A stretch of 64,000 nt of DNA from Archilochus colubris. Lineage: Eukaryota; Chordata; Aves; Apodiformes; Trochilidae. Below the pieces are notes generated by a model. That model did no database searches, was not told the DNA's origin, and saw only the letters and a list, made by a program, of their open reading frames with translations. A program made the translations under genes and the position numbers. Position 1 is the first letter of the stretch. Each line of letters opens with the position of its first letter. Below are positions 1 through 10,150 of this stretch, piece after piece. The stretch covers positions 109,409,554-109,473,553 of the forward strand of contig CM041083.1 in assembly GCA_023079485.1 (NCBI GenBank), read 5' to 3'.

Positions 1-250
1 TAAATTAGAGAAGAGTAGATTCTAATTGGATGTTAGGAAAAAGTTCTTTACCTTGAGGGTAGTGGAAAAATGGAACAGGTTGCCCAGGGAGGTAGCTGAG
101 GCCTCATCCCTGGAGATATTCAAGGTGAGGATTGATGAGGCTCTGAGCAACCTGATCTAGTTGAGGGTGTCCCTGCTTACTGCAGGGGGGCTGGACTAGA
201 TGACCTTTAGAGGTCCCTTCCAACCTAAATTCTTCTATGATTCCATGATT
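1..250 (+). mobile_element. CR1 LINE fragment, 3' end (5' side cut by window edge)
   Basis: This is the 3' end of a bird CR1 retrotransposon in the forward direction. It carries the end of ORF2, where the protein reads like the family's '[13 protein letters not shown]' region ('ggttgcccagggaggtagctgaggcc...'). The 3' UTR block 'tggactagatgacctttagaggtcccttccaacc' follows, and then two degenerate tail octamers at 232-249 (ttctatga ttccatgatt). The copy runs off the left edge of the window, so its true 5' end is unknown. Several substitutions suggest it is not recent. It is dead as an element: only the C-terminal tail of the coding region is present. Confidence 0.93.
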
Positions 251-261
251 ATTCTGATATA

Positions 262-614
262 TGACTGTTCCCATGGTGAAAAATTTTCTTCTGGATTCTA
301 ATTGGAATCTCCCTAGGAATAACTTTTACCCATTAGCCCTTGTCTTTTCAGTGTGACTCCTTGTAAAAAGTGAGTCTCCATCTTCTTGGTAGCTACCTTT
401 ATGTACCGGTATGTGATAATAAGGTCTCCCATAAGCCTTCTCTTCTCAAGACTGAATAAACCCACTTGTCTCAGCCTTTCTTCACATGGCAGGTCTTCCA
501 GTCCTCTGATCAACCTCATGGCCCTTCTCTGGACCCTTTCTAGCCTGTCCACATAATTTTTGTATAGCGCAGACCAAAACTGAAGGCAGTACGCCAGGTG
601 TGGTCTGACAGCTT
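262..614 (-). mobile_element. CR1 LINE fragment, minus strand, lacking its 3' UTR
   Basis: On the minus strand this encodes a piece of the CR1 ORF2 C-terminal region. Recognisable blocks are 'VRPHLAYCLQFW', '[16 protein letters not shown]' and '[13 protein letters not shown]', in one open frame from about 645 down to 313. The part expected next (end of ORF2, 3' UTR, octamer tail) is missing. Instead, the sequence meets the tail of the forward-strand CR1 that ends near 250. The 5' truncation near 614 is typical of LINE insertions. The missing 3' end fits interruption by the neighbouring copy, with the rest lying left of the window, or a simple deletion. Confidence 0.88.
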
Positions 615-716
615 CTGTCTGAAGCTTTAATTCATAAAGAGACATAGGGAAGGAATAGAATACAACTTCAGGGGAGAAGAGGGCTGAGAGAGAGCTAGGG
701 TGAAAGGCACCAGAGC

Positions 717-1464
717 CACAACAACCCCATGCAGTGCTACAGGCTGGGGACAGAGTGGTTGGAGAGCAGCCAGGCAGAAAGGGACCTTGGAGTCTGGATT
801 GACAGGAAGCTGAACATGAGCCAGCAGTGTGCCCAGGTGGCCAAGAAGGCCAATGGCATCCTGGCCTGTATCAGGAACAGCGTGGCCAGCAGGTCCAGGG
901 AAGTGATTCTGCCCCTGTACTCAGTGCTGGTGAGGCCATACCTTGAGTACTGTGTCCAGTTCTGGGTTCCTCAGTTTAGGAAGGAGATTGAGGTCCTGGA
1001 GCAGGTCCAAAGGAGGGCAACCAGGCTGGTGAAAGGACTCGAGCACAGACCCTATGAGGAGAGGCTGAGGGAGCTGGGGGTGTTCAGCCTGGAGAAGAGG
1101 CGGCTCAGAGGAGACCTCATCACTCTCTACAACTCCCTGAAAGGAGGGTGTAGGCACGGTGGGGTTGGTCTCTTTTCCCAGGCAACTCTCAGCAAGACAA
1201 GAGGGCACGGTCTTAAGTTGTGCCGGGGGAGGCTTAGATTGGACATTAGAAAGAATTTCTTTACCGAGAGGGTGATCAAGCATTGGAATGGGCTGCCCAG
1301 GGAAGTAGTGGATTCTCCATCCCTGGAGATATTTAAAAAGAGACTGGATGTGGCACTCAGTGCCATGGTCTGGTAACTGCAGCGGTAGTGGATCAAGGGT
1401 TGGACTTGATGATCTCTGAGGTCCCTTCCAACCCAGCCAGTTCTATGATTCTATGATTCTATGA
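717..1464 (+). mobile_element. CR1 LINE fragment with intact ORF2 C-terminus and tail
   Basis: This is a 5'-truncated CR1 in the forward direction and one of the two best-preserved copies here. The frame is open from about 717 to the stop at 1374-1376. It shows the usual CR1 blocks in order: '[12 protein letters not shown]', '[10 protein letters not shown]', '[19 protein letters not shown]', '[17 protein letters not shown]', '[20 protein letters not shown]', '[12 protein letters not shown]' and '[18 protein letters not shown]'. The 3' UTR ends with three tail octamers at 1441-1464. The endonuclease and the catalytic part of the reverse transcriptase lie upstream of the truncation, so the copy cannot move itself. 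It belongs to the same subfamily as the minus-strand copy at 54419-55067. Confidence 0.96.
1441..1464 (+). repeat. CR1 3' octamer tail, three units
   Basis: Three perfect copies of ttctatga end the CR1 at 717-1464. In bird CR1 this short direct repeat takes the place of the poly-A tail and marks the exact 3' end of the insertion. Confidence 0.95.
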
Positions 1465-4400
1465 AATGCTGCTGAAGAAAAGTTGATGTTTGAATGTTGT
1501 GTGCTACAGCTCCACTGCAACTTTACTGAGGGTAGGATGGAGTGGTGAGTACAGTAGGATGCACATGGGGTACAGTACCTACTTCAGGGATCAGTACAGA
1601 TAGAAATATGATCCTGAGTTCGTGGCATTGCAGCCATTCCCTGAAATGGTTTGGTTCTCCAGCCATTATTCAGTTTGGTTGCTTCCAAAAAGCAAAGTCT
1701 GCAAGCCGTGGCTCCACTGTGGCCATGAGTACACACCTGGACATGCTGGGGAGGAGAGGAAGGGAATAGCCATGGGGCTGCTCAGGGAGAAATGTGTCAG
1801 AAGCAAGCAAGCAAAACAAATGACAGAAAGGGGTACGACTGCTCTCTGCGAGTACCTGAAGAAGTAAACACGACTGAGGAAAAGAACATAATTTTAGCAA
1901 TAAATAATATTGATATAAGGAGAAATGGAAATATATTGGCCCCAGTTAGATTTAGACTGGAAACCACAGAAGATTTCCATCCCTTGGAGGCCCAAGGTTG
2001 TGGCATAGCCTTCCAGGAGGAGCTGGCTTTACACGTCAATCAGGTGTTGAAAGGTATTATGTGAAGGGACTGGAATCTCTGCTTCAGGAGCACCACTCCA
2101 GCACCATGTCTGTTATTCTCCAGAGTGACCCCTGATTCTTCAATCAACCTTCTGGATTTATCTAAAGACATCCAAAAACCAGCACACAGTTGAGCAGAAG
2201 ATTATTTGGACTGCACTGACTTTGCACTGGTTTGAATCCCTAGGCCGGGAATCCAGGTGTTTAATGTGCCAGGGACACTTGCTAGTTTTATATATAGACA
2301 TTATATCTGGGGTCTGTTCTGCCTTCAGGTAGGTTGAGAGAAATTCTCATCACTGTTGCCATCAGTATCACACTATCTCTGAGGAAGTAAGAAGAGGCAG
2401 TGATGGAGAAACCCATGGCATTTAAACAATAGCTGCCTTGTACCATCAATCACCAAATATTGAAATACTTAGGGAATCCTAACTGCATAAAGAAATTCTG
2501 CCTCCTTAATCCAGGCTTAACTCAACAGACAGGGAAATTAGCATGAAAGCCTAATAATCGTGTCTCGGATCAAGAGAGACAGACAGGTATTATTTTATAT
2601 TCACATTTTAGCAGCATTAGTATGCAAGCACAAGGGAAAAACAGTTCTCTGTTCGCAATGCATAAGGATTTTGGCAGGCAGAATAAATACTGAAAGCTCT
2701 GCTTGTAATTAACTAAGCTATATCTGCAGCTTGTAGCATTGTCCAGAAGAATTCCCATTGCTCCAATTGAAGGTGCTTCAAAGTCCATTGCAAAGAACAT
2801 ACCAGTGAAAAGTTTTGCTAGTAAGGTCTTTAATTATAGCTTTGTTATACATTTAATTTATAGATGAAAGAACAGCTATTGTGTATTTGGCTGTTAAAAT
2901 CATATATGCTGCAAGTTCTTAAATAGGCTCCTTGCTTTTTGTTAAATCCCAAATATGTCAAGAAAGTCATTTAATATAATGTATGCAGAGCTTTTTTTTC
3001 TTTCTTTCTTTTTAAGTTAGATTTAATTGGATGGATATTGCAGTGAAGCAGAAATAGTGGCATGCATTTAAAATTAAATATTACAAGGCAAGATTTGAGA
3101 TTTATATTCTGAGACATCTGAAAGAGGAACAGTTAACTTAAAAACAATGAGTGTGCTTAGCTCTTTGGGCACGTTTCATTTTTAGCCATAGCCCCTGTGA
3201 CTGCTCTAACAAAAAGAGAACTGCAAATTCCTTTTCCCAGTTGGAATGTGCCCTATTGTTGTACCTAACCACTTTTTAGTGCTTTACTGATAAAGTTGAG
3301 GGGAGTTCCATCCGAAGGTTAGACCTTCACTATTCGTTTCATGCAAAGCCCCCATGATACAAATGCTTCCCACCAAAAGGACCCATATGACACACAGAAG
3401 TGAAAACCGTTTTCCTGGGTAACAAAAAGGATAAATTTGTGAATTTACTCCCTGATCTTTCTTTAGGTAATACTTCCCTCTTGTAAAGCAGTCCTATTAA
3501 AAAAAAAATTAATAAAAATTAAAAATCAGCCTGGCTGAGGGCTCAGATCACAAAGCATTCAGTATATCTTGCTCATTTTCTCCTCAGGCTGTATGATAAC
3601 ACAGATGTATGATTATAAATGTATGTCCATGTTATTTTTTTTCCTTCAGTTGCTCCTGTTGGTACCTGAGAGTGCCAGCAGACCTTGTCATGTGCCAGGC
3701 ACTGCTCAGGTGAACAAGGATGCAGTCCTGGTACAAGCCAGCTTATCCCAGTATGGAGCCCTGAGTGGATCTTGGAGCAACTCATTGGGAAATGGATTTA
3801 GCACCAGTATAACCTTCTGAATCCCCTGTTAAGCAATGCCACAAAATGCCTTCTGATGATGAGATTTACCATCTGTATGATAGTAAAGCCTGCCAGCAGG
3901 AACCACAAGAGCAGCCTGGGTGATGTCTGAAGGATGGAGAATCCTGAGTTCCCAAAGGGGCTGTACTACTGGCCAGGCTCATTATTCAAGTGCTCTCACA
4001 TTATACAAATGATGCTCAGCAGTCAAGAAAGGAGAAAAATCGAAATAAGTTACTTGCTTTGTGAACCAAGGACAGAGCAGGTTAGAGATTACTGCTTCCA
4101 AAGAATACATGTGAACAAACTGCACCAAATATTATTCATAAACATCTGACAAATGCATGTCAATTAATTCCAAACCTGCTTGCAAATTTTTTCTAAGCAG
4201 AAAACAAAGCCACATTCACAAATTAAATTATTCACTGCAAATGATTCACCAGCTTTATAAATTACATAATTCTTGATCTCTTTCTCCAAACGAAGCAGCT
4301 GAATTTCTCTGGATTGTTTTTAGTGTCTGTCCCAGAAAGTTAATTCTTTTCCAGTTTTTATCCCTCATTTGGTTTCTATTACATTTTTATTGCCTGTTAT

Positions 4401-7400
4401 CTAATCCTAATGAGAACTGTTTCCTTCCTGACTATTCCCTTACAGTGAAGTCCTTGTTAATTGTTGTCTTCTGTTTGCTGAAGCGACTTTCTGGGTCCTG
4501 AGTACTACTTACTCTTTGCTGGTTCACCTCAGCTCTTTTCATTTGCATTCTCAATCCTTAGGGTCTCAGCAGAAACTCTGCCACTGAGCAAGACACTTTC
4601 AGCCACCTGTCACTATACACTTGCACATCTATCAGTACCTTGTAGCTTGTCTTCCCCCTTCTCAATGGCACAACACAACCCTTTGCCATTTCCCATTCAT
4701 TTAGTGTATAAACAGTTGTTCTTTGGAATGGATTTACTGTCACCAAACTGCTGCCAATTGCTGAGGCTATGGATGATGTGTCAGGGACTTTCTGTTAGGT
4801 GTCCACAGGTGAGCTATCTCTGGTTTCACAGCATCCATAGGGATGATCATGAAGCCATGCACAGGCCTTTGCCATGCCAAAGCTTGCTGGCATGACTGAA
4901 AGGAAGAAAGGACTGCTTAGTGGGAAAGGAGAAGGTAGGAACAGGAGGCAAGTCATGCTACCACCACTCAGCACCTCCTGTGTTGGCAAAGCATGGGCCA
5001 GGGAAGGTGGGGAGCAACCCCCAAAATAAATGTCATTAACTGCCCTGGTCTCCTAGCTCCATGTGTGCAAGGAAAGGTGTTAAGTCTGCCAGCCCCAGAT
5101 CCTTCTCTCTGCTCCTGCTGCAGTTCAGAGCCACTCACACATCCACATCCAGCAAGGTGGCTGATGGCTTAGTCCCACCTTTCATTTGGAAGGTCTCATC
5201 TTCTTGTCTTCAGCTTCCTGGGGACTTCCCCTTGCAGTTGTAAAGCTGAGTCTTGACAGCCTCTTTCTTTAGGCACCAGAATCCGGAGTAAAGCCCAGGG
5301 CTATACAGAGGCTCTTCTTTCATTCCTTATTCAGCCTGGGAGGTTCACCTTTTCTTATGCTTTTTCCTGATGGATAGTCTGAGACAGTGAGATACTTTGA
5401 ATGAATTACAGACACTGGTAAGTGACATCAGATGCCACTCACTTGTCAAGCTAATAGCAAATGCAGAACCATCATATTAAAGTTTGTGCATGGTCCAAAA
5501 TGTTTTGAGTTGTAAGTGTTAATGACTTTTTTATCTGCATCCTTTCACAGCAAACTGGATATATCAGACTTACATGTTGGTCTTTTACTCCTCAGCAAAA
5601 TTGGTGTAGAGCACTGCCAGATGACAGTGGGTCAGTTCTGTGTTCACTTTTCTCAAGACTATATGACAAAACCCTGAATTGACCCACCAGAGTAAAATTT
5701 TTGAAAAGGCCAAGTTATAGAGAGCAGAAAAAGTCTACAGCCCAATTTTTGAAGCAACAGCAGTATTTTAAAATATACACAAGACCTGGTATTACTGCCA
5801 GTCTGAAGTTAAAATCTTCCACACTCAGAGCTGTCGGAACGTGCACAGCAGCTGAGCCAACCTTAACTGTCAGGATAAGGAGTGACTTTCCTGCTTATCT
5901 CCCATGTCCACCCTTTCCATGACCCTTTGTTTCTTACTGTCTACCAAGACAGGAGCGTAGTGCTTGTGGTTGTACCTTTAAAAGCCCTTTTTACCTATTT
6001 TGATTTTTTAAGGAAGAGCCTTGTTATATTCAGTCCATAAACAGAGAGAAATGCTTAACAAACTGAAATGCCAAAGTTGCATTAACTTCCTCTTGTATTA
6101 TCAATTATCTGTGGTCCTGGAAAAGAAACATTCTGCTGTTCTGGTAATAGTCCATATACAAATGTGAAACACAGACTTGCAAGCAGTAGAAGCTGAGTGT
6201 CGGTTAGCTTAACCACATCTTCTCTAAATTGGTGACACAAGCCAGGGTCCTAAAAATAAACATTGTAACTGTGGTTTTGGTTTCAGAAACGTAGCACAGT
6301 CAACAGCATTGGTGCATGTAAGGGAAAAAAATAGAAATCTCTTTTTAAAAAAAAAAAATAGTGAGGAAAACCTCTCAGACTGCCATGATTTAAGCTGTTC
6401 AAGCCCAGAAACAGTCAGGATATGGAAAATTGCTGGTTGCCATTGAAACACTTGTCCAAATCCTGAAAGCCAGGAGAGCAGGCTCAGCTTGCAGTTGAAG
6501 ACCAGAGAAAAATTGGCCCAGGAGGGCTGTGAGGACCAAAGTGATTTGCTAGTTCCTCAGCCAGGCAACAAATTTGAACGCCCACAAGGCACACTGTGAA
6601 GGATTTTGCTCAGTCAGGATTTGAGTGACTGGCTTGCCAGCTGTTGTTACATGCACTGGCTGGCCCATCACTGAAGAGGCTCTGAGGCTCCTCCCAGGAA
6701 GGAATGGAGCAGAGGGGCCACCAGAAATAAATTCTGGTGCAGCCTGCAGGTATGTGTGTGCTATATCTTTCTGACTGCACACATCTATATGGCATCGTTG
6801 TTGATCAGCCTGCGTGTGTCAGCAACTGGCTTGCAATCAAATTATTTCCTGTATGTTGACCTGATATTGTTCTCTGTGAGGTATCCTGGGAAGTGTGGTG
6901 GATGACATAGTCCAGTACTGATGCTGGAGTCCCCAACAGTGGAAGTCATTTGAGGTATAGGATACAATAAGCTCACACTGTGGTTGGGAACATTCAGTGC
7001 ATAGCATGGTCACCTCAGCTTTGCTCTGTTATGGGGGAAGAAGGGGGCAGACAGGCCTAGTTAACAACATCTACTTAATTAAGTTGAGATATTCTGTAAC
7101 AACAGTAACCACAATATAGTTCAATCCTACCTCAGCAAGAGAAAAGTCATAGCTCAAAATTACACTGGTAAATGTGAACTTCCGACAGGGGGATTTCTAA
7201 AAATGGAGGAAGTGGTTGAGAAAGACCCTAATGTCAAAAACAGGGAAATTAAAATCTTTAGACTCAGCAGGGGGACTATGTGTGTGCCATGCACAACCCA
7301 TAAGAAGAGCTACAGAAGGTATGTGGCTAAATTAGAAAGGAAGCAATGGACAAAAAATAAAACACACATGGGATTAAATGGCAGAGTTCAAGAGGTTATT

Positions 7401-9530
7401 CAAACCGTGATGGTATGCACCAGAAAATGGAAATCTGAATGTAGTGCAGCTGAAAGAAATAGCATAAACAAAGAGACAAAATATTAAAAAATATGTATGA
7501 CGTAAAAATGGCTTTTCATGTGTTTAGAAAGCTGAATCTCAAGAACAAAATGACAGGGTTGACTGTTTCTTGTATGTCAATGTATCAGCTCAGGTTTATA
7601 AAGACACTGAAGAGAAGATTTTTTTAACATGTTTTCTTGGCTCTGCCTTCATCAGTGGTGATATATCTGCCCTAGGGTTACTCTTTCTGGGTACTGAAGA
7701 CAACGCTTTGTCAGTTTGCCCAAGGAAATAGTAGGACCGAGAGAACCTATATGTTTAAGAACAAGTGACATAGTCGGCAGGGCACTTCTCTATCTCCTTC
7801 TCTAAAGTTAATAGACATCTCCAACAGCTAATGAGCAAACACCGAAAATTGAAGCCAACATATAACCAATAATTTCCATTCCTTCATTAGACAGAGGTAT
7901 CACTGGAGTTATCATGTCATGAGGTATCAAGAAATTTAACAGGTCTCATCCTGAAAAGCGTTGAAGTTTTACTGATAGAAACACAATGAGAAAGACAACA
8001 TGTATGTTGGGAAGGGAACTTTGTTAACTTGGTATCCATCAGAGAACTCACTGATGACTAATTGGTATGCGTGGAAAGGAAGTTCCCATATATGCAGATA
8101 ATACTATAAAAATGACTAAGGGTTTTGGTGAACTCCTTACAAATTTCTTACTGTTTTTAGATACAGGGTAGTGCCAAGGAACCCTGCTGGTATAATGCAG
8201 CTTTGTAAAATGCCTCTGGTCCTACTCTCCTGAGAGAAAACTTGAGATCTGAGATCCGCATCAAGATCATTGGTACCTAAGCAATAGTGCTGCTTCTGTC
8301 TCCTCATCAAGCATGATTTTTGGCCAGGTGAACAGAGCAAGCAACAAAGTCTTCTGCGGGCTGAGTAAGACACATCTACAGAGGTTTCTGAGAAACTATT
8401 GGTGCCTGCTGGAGGGCACAGATCAGGTTTTGGAGCTGCCTGGTGCAATTTGCTCTGTTATATACTAAAGACAGATTAGCTGTATTCTCCAGTAATCTCT
8501 TTATGTGCTTAATGAAAATAAAACTTGACTAGACAAGACATGGTAAAACTTGCTAGTAAAAACTGCTAAGACAGAAGAGATTTTTAATTCCTCCATACAG
8601 TGTTTACCCATTGCAGACGTACTGCTTGCTGGCCCCTAACATGTGATGAGAGCTCTTCTGACATTCTTGTTTAATTAGCACTACATGGCAGAGCTCTTTG
8701 CAGTACATCAGTAAGCTCTCTTGTCTGTCACGAGCATTGCTTTACCTTTTGCAGTGTCTGTGCTGCATCGTCCTTGTCTCTGCTTGCTGTGTCACAGCAC
8801 TGAGTAGGCAGGCATCCAGAGAGTGGTCCACACGTGGTAACTGTGGTGATGTGTCCTGGAAATACCTAAATAAAGAAGGGTGCAAAATTTCATCCAAGAT
8901 CAGCCTTTGGGAGTTGGGGACCAAAATCCCATGGACCTGAACTTCAACTCCCTGAAGCTTCTTTTAAAATCTCAGCCTAAATTTCAGCCAGCCAATGCCA
9001 GCTAAACACCGTGGGGTTTCTTTCAATGCACATGACTAAGTGATAACAGGCTGCAGGTGTAAAAAAAATACATGGCCATGGTGGTCTTCACTTTTACAGA
9101 CCCTACGATGAGGCATCTCTGAAGTTTTCAGTTGTTTTGGCTGCAGGATCCACTGTTGTCTGAGTGCCACACATGGCATCAGGCCCATTATCATATAAAG
9201 AATGAAAAATTCTTCTCTAGTTTCCCCATGGGTTTTGTTTCAGATTTTCCCAGTTGACCCACTTAAAATTAGACAGCAGTTTCTGTGCTGCTGGTTAAGG
9301 AAGTAATTTTTTTCTGTATATGCAATGAAATATTTTAAATACTTCTAGGGCGTCTCTGCGAGCTGTTGAGCTGTTTTTAGTACTTATTTTAAATTCTGCA
9401 TGAAAGGGAATTCCCAGCTGAGCTACAGTTTTTACCACCTAAATTAGACCTTCAAGCAGATTCTTCATCTGCAGGCGGAGGCTTCACCTCCCAGCAGCCT
9501 GACACAAACCAGTACACTCAGAACTGGGCA
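1465..9530. other. Unique non-coding DNA, no gene recognised
   Basis: This is an AT-rich stretch with no recognised gene and no CR1. It contains a pyrimidine run at about 2991-3015, an A-rich run at 3497-3526, a poly-A of 12 at 6347-6358, and one splice-bounded open segment (3650-3709, listed separately). Open frames of up to about 103 codons occur on both strands (for example 7203-7487 + and 8137-8448 -). Their translations resemble no family I know and overlap frames in other phases, as expected by chance. Confidence 0.6.
3650..3709 (+). other. Speculative internal exon, 60 nt
   Basis: A strong-looking 3' splice site (T8 then ccttcag, ending at 3649) is followed by 60 bases without a stop in frame 0, beginning LLLLVPES and ending PGTAQ. 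A good 5' splice site follows (CTCAG|gtgaac, gt at 3710-3711). The length is a multiple of three. A second frame is also open, so the open frame itself is weak evidence. I recognise no protein family. Splice-like pairs of this quality turn up by chance in tens of kilobases, so this is only a candidate. Confidence 0.12.
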
Positions 9531-9544
9531 CTCGTTTTTTCACC

Positions 9545-9740
9545 GAGCAGTGTTTACCTAATTAAGAGCTCCTCAGTAGTCCCCAGCTTAGTTAATTGTG
9601 TCATTAGCAGCAGTTTTGACATGAGGAACAACTTTTGTCTGGAGGCTCAGGCTGGTTCCTGCTGGTGAAGCCCGGCGGAGCATCCCCCTGGGGAGCCAGC
9701 AGCCGCCTGCCGCAGTTTGTACAGCGCACGTCGGACTAAA
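9545..9740. promoter_or_regulatory. Candidate regulatory patch: FOX/homeodomain sites beside CpG-rich block
   Basis: Within about 50 bases there is a forkhead-type TGTTTAC (9551-9557), a TAATTAA (9559-9565) and a TTAATTG (9592-9598). About 70 bases further on, 9670-9735 holds some seven CpG dinucleotides (cccggcgg, agccgcctgccgc, gcgcacgtcgg) in a window where CpG is otherwise scarce. Short AT-rich homeodomain clusters are typical of developmental enhancers in vertebrates. CpG retention can mark an unmethylated element or small promoter. No TATA box with a following exon is evident. This is inference from motifs only. Confidence 0.25.
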
Positions 9741-9884
9741 TTGGTCCCTGGAGGGGCAGCCTGTTCAGCTGCCAGTGGGGATTGTTTTGCCTCATGAATA
9801 AAAAGCTGAGCTGCCGTGGCTCCTCTGCCACGTATTAACTCATGGCTCCTGAGCATGGTGGCTCATCTGAGGGATTTGATTGGG

Positions 9885-9899
9885 GTGGTGGTGGTGGTG
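9885..9899 (+). repeat. (GGT)n short microsatellite
   Basis: Five GGT-like units (ggtggtggtggtggt) lie within the 9.85-10.13 kb stretch that is also rich in inverted repeats. Confidence 0.75.
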
Positions 9900-9948
9900 A
9901 GCATTAGGGTTGTCCTCTCGGCCGTTCGGCATTGTGAAATTGCCAGGA

Positions 9949-9981
9949 GTGGTGGAGACAGCATCTTGGCAACTCCACCAC
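9949..9981. repeat. Inverted repeat, 9-bp arms
   Basis: gtggtggag at 9949-9957 is exactly complementary to ctccaccac at 9973-9981, with a 15-base loop. A smaller inverted repeat, acgtgg/ccacgt (9988-9993 and 9998-10003), follows at once. Confidence 0.7.
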
Positions 9982-10092
9982 CTCACAACGTGGCATACCA
10001 CGTGCAGATGCCAAGAGATTGACCTGTCATGAGGTGACAAGTGTTGGTTTGGCCAGACCACAGAACAAGTGGCGTGGGGGTCATCCCCAGTC

Positions 10093-10120
10093 CCATCAGT
10101 GGGGTCATCCCCACTGATGG
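10093..10120. repeat. Perfect hairpin, 12-bp arms and 4-nt loop
   Basis: ccatcagtgggg (10093-10104), loop tcat (10105-10108) and ccccactgatgg (10109-10120) form a perfect inverted repeat. The core ggggtcatcccc also occurs just upstream at 10077-10088, so the palindrome partly repeats a neighbouring sequence. The stem is too short for a microRNA precursor. It could be a cruciform-prone site, or the product of template switching during replication. Confidence 0.85.
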
Positions 10121-10150
10121 TGGGGATGTTGCTGCTGCTGCGTGTCCTGA

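Noticed and set aside
729..1376. 215-codon open frame as a host gene
   Set aside because: Its translation is the CR1 ORF2 C-terminus and it ends in a CR1 3' UTR with octamer tail. It is a retrotransposon remnant.
2225..2245. tRNA B-box-like 'ggtttgaatccc'
   Set aside because: No A box, cloverleaf or terminator run at the right spacing was found.
10093..10120. MicroRNA precursor
   Set aside because: The stem is only 12 bp with a 4-base loop, far shorter than a pre-miRNA hairpin.
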